NCBI GenBank assembly: GCA_022712815.1
Contig: JAFLJW010000175.1
Coordinates: 1 to 11,590 of the forward strand
Source of the DNA: Pseudodesulfovibrio sp.
GTDB lineage: Bacteria; Desulfobacterota; Desulfovibrionia; Desulfovibrionales; Desulfovibrionaceae
DNA: 11,590 nucleotides
Direction: 5' to 3'
Shown here: positions 6,170 through 11,590 of the stretch, in pieces
Numbering within the stretch: the stretch's first letter is position 1
Layout: every line of letters begins with the position of its first letter
Made by a program: the position numbers and the translations under genes
Notes under the pieces: model-generated
Told to the model about the DNA's origin: nothing
What the model saw: only the letters and a program-made list of their open reading frames with translations
Databases searched by the model: none

Positions 6170-7453
6170 TTACTTAATCTGCTTCAGTCTGGGCAGGCTT
6201 TTTACCAGTTCGAGAGCCATCCTGATCTGGTTGTCGCGTTCAAGCATTTCTTTTGCCTTTTCAGCGTCTTTGTCTTTGCCCTTCTTGGACTTATCACCGT
6301 TTTCCAGGTGACGATTCAAGTCTTTTTCCCTGACCGTGAATCTGGCACGCATCTTTGTGTCATCATCCTTGGGAGGAGCGACAAAGGGAATCCTGAGGTC
6401 TGGCTCAATGCCCTTGGCCTGAATGGAGCGGCCATTGGGTGTATAGTACAGGGCGGTCGTCAGCTTGATGCCTGAGCCATCCGCCATGGGAATGATTGTC
6501 TGGACAGAACCCTTGCCAAAGGAGCGCTCTCCGATGATCAGGGAGCGATTGTGATCTTGCAGTGCACCGGCGACGATTTCAGAAGCAGAAGCAGAACCTG
6601 CATTGATCAAGGTGACCATGGGGACTTTGATTTCATTGGAGTTCTTTGCAGCAAAGAAATCCTTTCTGGATGATGCATTCTTGCCCTGAATGTAGACGAT
6701 GGTGCCTTTTTCAATGAAAGTATCCGCGATTGAAACGGCCTGTACAAGCAATCCGCCGGGGTTATTGCGCAGATCGAAAACGATCCCCTTGAGTTCATGG
6801 GTCTTCTGGTATTCGGCAATCTTTTCCCGCAGGTTTCTGGTCGATGACTCGTGGAACTTCGTCAAACGAAGGTAGAGGTAGCCATCTTCAAGGGACTGCG
6901 CCTTGACACTGACGATGGGGATAGTCCCTCGGACAATGGGGACCTCTTCAGGCTTATTGGAGTCCTTGTGCAGGATGAGCAGGTTGACTGTTGTGCCTTT
7001 CTTGCCACGGATACGTTTGACCGCATTCATGAGGGTCATGTCCTGTGTGGATTCACCATTGATTTCAAGGATCAAATCTCCGGCCAGGAGGCCAGCTTTG
7101 TAGGCGGGGGTATCTTCAATGGGACTGACGACAAGAATTCGGCCCTGCTCCTGACTGATCTCGATACCTATGCCGCTGAATTTTCCAGCTGTATCAGACT
7201 GCATTTCCCTATAATCTTCAGGAGTCAGGTACGTAGAATGCGGGTCGAGCTGCTCAATCATTCCCTTGATGGAATTGTTGATAAGCTTTTTCCTGGTAAT
7301 CGGCTTGACGTAATAACTTTCGACAATATCGAGAACCTGTGAAAACCGTTTGAGAGCCTCGAAATGATCGCTTTTCCCGGCCATGGTGGGACCGGGTGCG
7401 ACAGTGAGGGTGAAGAGAAGAATAAATGTAATTATCCAGAGCGTGACACGCAT
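6170..7453 (-). CDS. ctpA: C-terminal processing peptidase, S41 family (CtpA/Prc)
   Basis: A 427-residue periplasmic serine protease. It has an N-terminal signal segment (hydrophobic residues about 4-19, possible cleavage near TMA|GK, 25), an N-terminal helical region, a PDZ domain (about 92-165, containing GIGIEI and AGLLAGDLILEING) and the S41 catalytic core. The Ser-Lys dyad fits Ser289 in GSASASEI and Lys314 in ERSFGKGSVQ, separated by the usual 25 residues, with Gln318 four residues after the lysine. A charged lysine-rich tail (about 365-427) follows. Known role: family members trim or degrade envelope proteins, including peptidoglycan hydrolases and lipoproteins, at their C-termini. The start at 7453 is supported by GGGAGG five nt upstream. 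The gene lies between the EnvC-like gene (48 nt gap) and the YibQ-type gene (14 nt gap). Confidence 0.96.
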   Translation of the reverse strand: MRVTLWIITFILLFTLTVAPGPTMAGKSDHFEALKRFSQVLDIVESYYVKPITRKKLINNSIKGMIEQLDPHSTYLTPEDYREMQSDTAGKFSGIGIEISQEQGRILVVSPIEDTPAYKAGLLAGDLILEINGESTQDMTLMNAVKRIRGKKGTTVNLLILHKDSNKPEEVPIVRGTIPIVSVKAQSLEDGYLYLRLTKFHESSTRNLREKIAEYQKTHELKGIVFDLRNNPGGLLVQAVSIADTFIEKGTIVYIQGKNASSRKDFFAAKNSNEIKVPMVTLINAGSASASEIVAGALQDHNRSLIIGERSFGKGSVQTIIPMADGSGIKLTTALYYTPNGRSIQAKGIEPDLRIPFVAPPKDDDTKMRARFTVREKDLNRHLENGDKSKKGKDKDAEKAKEMLERDNQIRMALELVKSLPRLKQIK

Positions 7454-7501
7454 GCAAGCCTCCCGCTAATCGGAGTCAAAATTTATGAGGTTAACAACGC
7501 A

Positions 7502-8608
7502 TCAATTCAAAGCAGTTAACCAGAGTTTTGGGTTAATTGGTTTTTGATGAAAACGCAATTCAAAATACAAACCAGGTCCATTGGTCTTCGGGTAGAAGCC
7601 AACAACCCCCAGTGGTTCATCTTTTTCAACTTCCTGCCCATTTCTGACATATGTTTCAGATAAATAGGCGTACAGGCTGTAGTAATCGAATCCATGGTAG
7701 ACGATGACAACGTGTCCGAAGCCGCGCAAAGTGTCGTTATGGACCACTTTTCCCCAAAAAACGGACTGAACATCAACCCCCTCGTTTGTACCTATGGCCA
7801 GACCACGGACAGGCGGGCGGGCTCTAAGGTTGAATCCTGAAATCAGACGGCCCTTGACCGGCCAGGGAAGGGTGTGCTTGTAAAGGGGAAAGCGTTTGGT
7901 TTTCTGGGATTGGAGCTGATATCTGAGATCTTCGATTGTAGAGAGAATTTCGCTGAGTTCGCTTTCCACATCTTGACGTTTTCGTCTTATTTTCTTGAGG
8001 TTTTTGCGCAATGAATATTTATTCCCAAGCAATCTGTCTTTATTCTTGTTAATCTGTGCAAGTTGGGTTTCAGCTTCTTTTTCCAATAATCGTTGTCTTT
8101 CCAGATTCGCGATTATGCGTTCTGAATTGATACGGGCTTCGGTCAATTTGCCGTTTGTGGCATCATAGATATCGGCCAGCCAGTTAAAGCGGCGATCAAA
8201 CATGTCCCAGCTCTCAACACCTTTGAAACGCGCCCTGACATTTTGCAGATGGACCGGCCACAATGCCTGCATCAGGCCGGACAGTTCCAGAATGATACGC
8301 TGTTTTTCTTTTTCAAGGGCAAAGTGATCTTTACGAGCTTTTTTCTCGTTCTTTTGGATTTCATTGAGTATCTTTTCCTGAGAAATGATTTTGCCCTTGA
8401 GCAGCCTGACATCGTGTTCAATGTCGGAAAGGCGGGTGGATATCTGGCCTGCCTGCTTGGTAAGCTCACGGACTTTATTTTCGTTTTCATCTGCTCGTTG
8501 ATGTTCGTACTGCAAATTTTCATTAATTATATCACCCTGATCCTGAGCAAGCAGAGTGCCAGGAAGCACAAGAAGGATAATGGAAATCAATATTGAAATT
8601 TTGTTCAT
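7502..8608 (-). CDS. EnvC-like murein hydrolase activator (degenerate LytM/M23 domain)
   Basis: A 368-residue protein with a signal peptide (MNKISILISIILL..., cleavage probably after LLA or AQA-like residues near 22), long coiled-coil segments (about 30-110 and 150-240, rich in E, K, Q, L) and a C-terminal LytM/M23 domain (about 250-362). Residues that bind zinc in active LytM enzymes are altered: NEGVDV where HxGxD is expected, YAYLS instead of YAHLS, and GPGLYFEL instead of GPHLHFE. This pattern matches EnvC and NlpD, which do not cut peptidoglycan themselves but activate amidases during cell division. The amidase partner is not in the window. I chose ATG 8608, nine nt after the upstream stop. 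An in-frame GTG at 8614 would add two residues. There is no strong ribosome site for either. Confidence 0.9.
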   Translation of the reverse strand: MNKISILISIILLVLPGTLLAQDQGDIINENLQYEHQRADENENKVRELTKQAGQISTRLSDIEHDVRLLKGKIISQEKILNEIQKNEKKARKDHFALEKEKQRIILELSGLMQALWPVHLQNVRARFKGVESWDMFDRRFNWLADIYDATNGKLTEARINSERIIANLERQRLLEKEAETQLAQINKNKDRLLGNKYSLRKNLKKIRRKRQDVESELSEILSTIEDLRYQLQSQKTKRFPLYKHTLPWPVKGRLISGFNLRARPPVRGLAIGTNEGVDVQSVFWGKVVHNDTLRGFGHVVIVYHGFDYYSLYAYLSETYVRNGQEVEKDEPLGVVGFYPKTNGPGLYFELRFHQKPINPKLWLTALN

Positions 8609-8617
8609 GCGCACATT

Positions 8618-9268
8618 TTAATCGAGATAAGATTGAAGAGGGCAGGTCTCGCACAGCCCCTTTGATTTCTTGCACCAATCCTTGCCGACCCGGACAATAA
8701 GGGCATGGTATTCATTATATAGTGCCACATCTTCGGGCAAAACGTCCATGAAAAGAGCTTGAAGTTCGTGATAGTCGATTCCCTCATATGACAAACCATG
8801 GCGATTCATCATTCGGCCCGTATAGGCATCGACAACAAATGTCGTAAAATCAAGGGCATACAGGAGGATTGAATCAGCCGTTTCAGGGCCGATGCCATTG
8901 ACCCTCAGGATTTTTGGCCGCAAATCATTTAACGAGTATTTTTTGAGTTGCAACAGGTCAAAACCTGCTTCAACCTTTATGAATTCAAGAAAATTGCGGA
9001 TACGTTTTGTTTTGATGTTGTAGTATCCGGCCGGGCGGATCAATTCGGCCATCTCGCTGGGATCAAGGGCATACATGGCTTTTGCACTGAGCAGGCCATT
9101 GTTTTTCAGGTTGGTGATGGCCTTTTCGACATTCTTCCAGTTGGTGTTCTGGGTCAGGATCGCTCCGATGGCGATTTCAAACGGAGTATCACCCGGCCAC
9201 CAATGGCTGGGACCAAGTGCGTCAAGCATCGTATCGTACATGCTGATAAGTTTGTCTGCCTGCCCCAT
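8618..9268 (-). CDS. HhH-GPD DNA glycosylase, endonuclease III-like (COG2231, MagIII-type)
   Basis: A 216-residue protein with the helix-hairpin-helix LRVNGIGPETADS (121-133) and the catalytic-type aspartate Asp147 in VVDAYTGRM. The N-terminal GAILTQNTNWKNVEKA (35-50) and IRPAGYYNIKTKRI are typical of COG2231, the group related to endonuclease III that includes the H. pylori 3-methyladenine glycosylase MagIII. At the lysine position of Nth (GRKTA) there is Glu129 (GPETA), so a monofunctional glycosylase without lyase activity is likely. The C-terminus has Cys199, Cys206 and Cys209 in C-x6-C-x2-C spacing, but the fourth cluster ligand is replaced by Leu215. The start at 9268 is chosen because it overlaps the prmA stop by one base (TAATG). 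An upstream ATG at 9310 would add 14 residues inside prmA. The substrate is not certain. Confidence 0.88.
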   Translation of the reverse strand: MGQADKLISMYDTMLDALGPSHWWPGDTPFEIAIGAILTQNTNWKNVEKAITNLKNNGLLSAKAMYALDPSEMAELIRPAGYYNIKTKRIRNFLEFIKVEAGFDLLQLKKYSLNDLRPKILRVNGIGPETADSILLYALDFTTFVVDAYTGRMMNRHGLSYEGIDYHELQALFMDVLPEDVALYNEYHALIVRVGKDWCKKSKGLCETCPLQSYLD

Positions 9269-10137
9269 TATTGATTGGCCCCTATATTTTCCCAGACAAG
9301 GCAAACCCATTCGCCGCTGGCAAAATGTTGCGCTGTCCCGATGCCCAGTTTTTCATATGCTCTGGCAACGGCGTCCGCCTGTTTTTCGACCAGAATACCG
9401 GAAAGAATCAGGCTGCCGCCGGGTTTGACGTGGGATGTGATATCCACTGCCATTTCGATCAGTGGCCCGGAGAGTATGTTTGCCACAATCAATTTGAATT
9501 TCAGGCTGTTATCCAGACAATCAATGCTGCCTACAGCGAGGTCAACCTTGCCTGTAACGCCGTTTGCATCAATATTTTCAATTGCGCAATCAATGGCCAG
9601 AGGGTCGATATCCAGAGCCGTGCCAGTGAGGCCCAGCTTGCAAAGACCAATGGCGAGAATCCCGGACCCGGTACCGAGATCGAGAAAATCCTGCCCAGCT
9701 TTGATGGTCCCGGTTTTGACAATTTTGCCAATGGTTTCGAGGCAGAGCGATGTGGTTGGATGATGGCCCGTTCCAAATGCCATTTTGGGCTCGATCACAA
9801 TGTGAGTGGTGCCGTTATCTTCATCCTCCTCAAGCCATGGCGGGAGAATCTTGAATGTTTCCCCACAGTTGACCGGATTGAAGAACTCTTTCCAGGCCAT
9901 TGTCCAATCTTCCGGTTCCTGTTCCACGTATGTGACGCCAGCTCCGGGAAAGCGGTCCTTGAATTCTTTCACCATTTCCATGCCAAGAGAATGATCTTCA
10001 AGGTAGAGAGTAAACCGTCTTTCATTTTCAAGGAGTGTTTCTTCCCAACCGTGGGGAATTTTTGAGGATATGAAAACATAGACATCGTCGGCTGCGCCTT
10101 CATGAATGATGAATTGAATTTTGAGAAGGGTGGACAT
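9268..10137 (-). CDS. prmA: Ribosomal protein L11 methyltransferase
   Basis: A 289-residue cytoplasmic protein of normal PrmA length. An N-terminal alpha/beta domain (about 1-85) for binding L11 is followed by the Rossmann methyltransferase domain. Visible family motifs are IEPKMAFGTGHHPTTSLCLE (115-134), the SAM-binding loop DLGTGSGILAIG (153-164), the acidic end of the next strand ALDIDP, and ANILSGPLIEMA (219-230). Known role: it trimethylates residues of ribosomal protein L11 using S-adenosylmethionine. The start at 10137 has GGGAGA about 9 nt upstream. It heads a compact run with the glycosylase and the envelope genes. The 13-bp hairpin just upstream probably separates it partly from the small gene before it, and I could not find a convincing separate promoter. 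Confidence 0.95.
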   Translation of the reverse strand: MSTLLKIQFIIHEGAADDVYVFISSKIPHGWEETLLENERRFTLYLEDHSLGMEMVKEFKDRFPGAGVTYVEQEPEDWTMAWKEFFNPVNCGETFKILPPWLEEDEDNGTTHIVIEPKMAFGTGHHPTTSLCLETIGKIVKTGTIKAGQDFLDLGTGSGILAIGLCKLGLTGTALDIDPLAIDCAIENIDANGVTGKVDLAVGSIDCLDNSLKFKLIVANILSGPLIEMAVDITSHVKPGGSLILSGILVEKQADAVARAYEKLGIGTAQHFASGEWVCLVWENIGANQ

Positions 10138-10166
10138 TATGTGAAGTCTCCCAAGATCTGAATATG

Positions 10167-10198
10167 ATAAGGCCGGGAACCAAGATTCCCGGCCTTAT
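10167..10198 (-). terminator. 13-bp perfect hairpin between small gene and prmA
   Basis: ATAAGGCCGGGAA (10167-10179) and TTCCCGGCCTTAT (10186-10198) pair perfectly around the 6-nt loop CCAAGA. On the minus strand the stem ends CCTTATCATATT, a broken U run, and on the plus strand CCTTATTATTGTC. It is a strong stem with moderate termination signals in both directions. It lies 23 nt after the small gene's stop and probably ends that transcript, at least partly. Confidence 0.75.
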
Positions 10199-10221
10199 TA
10201 TTGTCTATTTATGCGATATGA

Positions 10222-10434
10222 CTAAAAAACCTTATCAATGAAAGATCCTTTGCCAGTGTACTGAGAGCCTTGCACTGTGGTTTTCTCAGCCTGTTGCTGA
10301 TCCGCAGCCCTGATCAAAGGAGCTTGCACCTCGTCACTAGGTACCTGATTCGCCGGTTCAACCTGTTTCGGCTCTTCTTCATCCCGAATGGGCAAATATT
10401 CGCTCATCGGGCCAATGGCTGCAATTCCACTCAT
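10222..10434 (-). CDS. Small hypothetical protein, 70 residues
   Basis: I do not recognise this protein. The start at 10434 is preferred because GAGG lies 8 nt before it. The other ATG at 10440 leaves only 2 nt and would add MV. The sequence begins MSGIAAIGPMSEYLPI, continues as a polar stretch rich in E, Q, P and A that is probably disordered, and ends GKGSFIDKVF. There is no signal peptide, membrane segment or cysteine. A candidate promoter upstream, a well-placed ribosome site and a strong hairpin downstream all argue for a real gene. Its position directly downstream of argD does not reveal a function. Confidence 0.72.
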   Translation of the reverse strand: MSGIAAIGPMSEYLPIRDEEEPKQVEPANQVPSDEVQAPLIRAADQQQAEKTTVQGSQYTGKGSFIDKVF

Positions 10435-10455
10435 GACCATTACCTCGTTTCATAA

Positions 10456-10484
10456 TAGATACGCATTCAACGAAGCATGGTCAA
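10456..10484 (-). promoter_or_regulatory. Candidate sigma70 promoter for the small gene
   Basis: On the minus strand TTGACC (10479-10484, 5 of 6) is followed after 17 bp by TATCTA (10456-10461, 3 of 6). The predicted start falls about 15 nt before the ATG at 10434, next to the GAGG ribosome site. It begins just after the aminotransferase stop codon (10491-10493). The -10 is weak, so cotranscription from argD is an alternative. Confidence 0.35.
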
Positions 10485-10490
10485 GATCGG

Positions 10491-11590
10491 TCAGATTTCG
10501 ACTTCAGCCAGCACGGAATCAAGTACCGACATAAAGGTCATGATGTCGTCTTTTTCAACGGTCAACGGCGGCACAAGGCGCAAAATGGTCCCCTGTGTCA
10601 GGTTGCAGACCACTTTGTTGTCGAGCAGTCTTTTCCAGACTTTCGTACCATCGAATGTCAATTCGATTCCAAACAGCAAGCCGAGTCCCTTTGTTCCCGC
10701 TATCTTGTCAGGATATTTGGCTTTCAGTTTCATCGTCTCAGTTCTGGCAAATTCACCCATTTCTGCGGCGCGGTCAGCTATTTTCTGTTCGAGCATGATG
10801 TCCACAACCTTGGAAGCGACTGCGGAAATCACGGCTCCTCCACCAAATGTGGTAGCGTGAGAACCGGGCGTAAAGCCTTTGGCAACTTCGTTTGTGCACA
10901 GAACCGCACCCATGGGCAAACCATTGGCCAGGGCCTTGGCTGAGGTGAAGATATCCGGTGTGATCCCGTAATGCTGGTGCGCCCAGAATTTACCGGTTCT
11001 GCACAGGCCCGTCTGAACTTCATCCACGATGAGAAGAATACCGTTTTCCTTGCACAAGGTGACTATATCATTGACATACTCGCTTGGCAAAATGCGCACG
11101 CCGCCTTCGCCCTGAATCATCTCGATCATGATGGCGGCAGTATGCTTGTTGATGGCACCGCGAAGGGCATTCACATTGCCAAAGGGGACAGTGATGAAAC
11201 CCTTGGGCAGGGGATTGAAACCGTCCTTGATGGGGCCTTCCTGACCGGTGGCCGTCAAAGTGGACAACGTCCTGCCATGAAAGGATCTTTCCAGGGTGAT
11301 GATCTCGTGGCGGTCTTCGTTTTTCACCCTGTGCATGTACCTGCGGGCGAGCTTGATGGCTCCCTCGTTGGCCTCGGCCCCGGAGTTGCAAAAGAAAACC
11401 TTGCCTGCGCCGCAGGTGCCAAGGAGTTTTTCGGCCAAATCCAGTTGCGGTTCCTGATAAAAGAGGTTGCTGACGTGCACCAGTTTTTTTGCCTGCTCGG
11501 CCATGACTTCGGCGAGATCAACCCGGCTATGCCCAAGGCTGCACACGGCAATGCCGGACAGGAAATCAAGGTATTCCTGACCGTCCAGAT
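10491..11590 (-). CDS. argD: Acetylornithine-type aminotransferase (class III, PLP), N-terminus outside window
   Basis: The frame is open to the window edge, giving 365 visible residues. The segment EYLDFLSGIAV precedes GHSRVDL, so the GTG at 11546 is internal and not the true start. Class III aminotransferase features are clear: SGAEANEGAIKLAR, FHGRTLSTLTATGQ, the PLP-contact aspartate in LIVDEVQTGLCRTG, and the Schiff-base lysine in TSAKALANGLPMGA (codon 10935-10937). Known role: ArgD transfers an amino group between N-acetylornithine and 2-oxoglutarate in arginine synthesis, and can also serve as N-succinyl-diaminopimelate aminotransferase for lysine. ArgD is the best fit, but related omega-aminotransferases such as RocD or GabT cannot be fully excluded without context upstream. 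It ends 56 nt before the small gene, and no terminator lies between them. Confidence 0.88.
   Translation of the reverse strand, partial: LDGQEYLDFLSGIAVCSLGHSRVDLAEVMAEQAKKLVHVSNLFYQEPQLDLAEKLLGTCGAGKVFFCNSGAEANEGAIKLARRYMHRVKNEDRHEIITLERSFHGRTLSTLTATGQEGPIKDGFNPLPKGFITVPFGNVNALRGAINKHTAAIMIEMIQGEGGVRILPSEYVNDIVTLCKENGILLIVDEVQTGLCRTGKFWAHQHYGITPDIFTSAKALANGLPMGAVLCTNEVAKGFTPGSHATTFGGGAVISAVASKVVDIMLEQKIADRAAEMGEFARTETMKLKAKYPDKIAGTKGLGLLFGIELTFDGTKVWKRLLDNKVVCNLTQGTILRLVPPLTVEKDDIMTFMSVLDSVLAEVEI

Noticed and set aside
5772..6311. 179-codon plus-strand frame opposite the YibQ-type gene and the ctpA end
   Set aside because: Antisense shadow spanning two real genes, with no recognisable protein features.
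9271..10065. 264-codon open frame on the plus strand opposite prmA
   Set aside because: It is antisense to a clearly conserved PrmA gene, its translation resembles no family, and no ribosome site or promoter supports it.
1..11590. Defence system, phage, transposon or CRISPR content
   Set aside because: All genes are standard housekeeping or envelope genes with uniform style. I saw no transposase, integrase, terminal repeats or regular repeat-spacer array.

Overview
The window is an ordinary-looking chromosomal segment in which every convincing gene lies on the minus strand, so biological order runs from high to low coordinates. Protein content (COG2231-type glycosylase, EnvC/CtpA/YibQ envelope genes, FliM, a TrpX-type ABC importer, Ndk, ProC, ArgD) and moderate GC suggest a motile Gram-negative deltaproteobacterium, probably a Desulfovibrionaceae member such as Desulfovibrio or Pseudodesulfovibrio. 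That placement is inferred from sequence style and gene order, not from a search.

Region 1 (11590-10222): the C-terminal part of an ArgD-type class III aminotransferase, then a small unrecognised 70-residue protein with its own candidate promoter, closed by a 13-bp hairpin. Region 2 (10137-4923): a tight five-gene run, prmA, a COG2231 HhH-GPD DNA glycosylase, an EnvC-like degenerate LytM protein, a CtpA/Prc protease and a YibQ-type divergent polysaccharide deacetylase. Gaps are from -1 to 48 nt. The last three form an envelope or cell-wall remodelling block.

Region 3 (4922-4539): a 384-bp AT-rich gap with no gene. It holds an imperfect long-range dyad, a plus-strand terminator-like hairpin and spaced TATCTR hexamers. 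It is the least explained part of the window. Region 4 (4538-3510): fliM standing alone, followed by a clear intrinsic terminator.

Region 5 (3424-660): a three-gene ABC importer (periplasmic binding protein, permease, ATPase) of the family that includes streptococcal TrpXYZ, with a strong hairpin between binding protein and permease. Region 6 (607-1): ndk with a sigma70-type promoter and overlapping dyad, overlapping by one base the start of proC, which leaves the window.

I found no mobile element, CRISPR array, tRNA, rRNA or defence system. No clearly novel multi-gene system is visible. The best leads are the structured gap upstream of fliM, the glycosylase with altered active-site and cluster residues, and the small protein next to argD.
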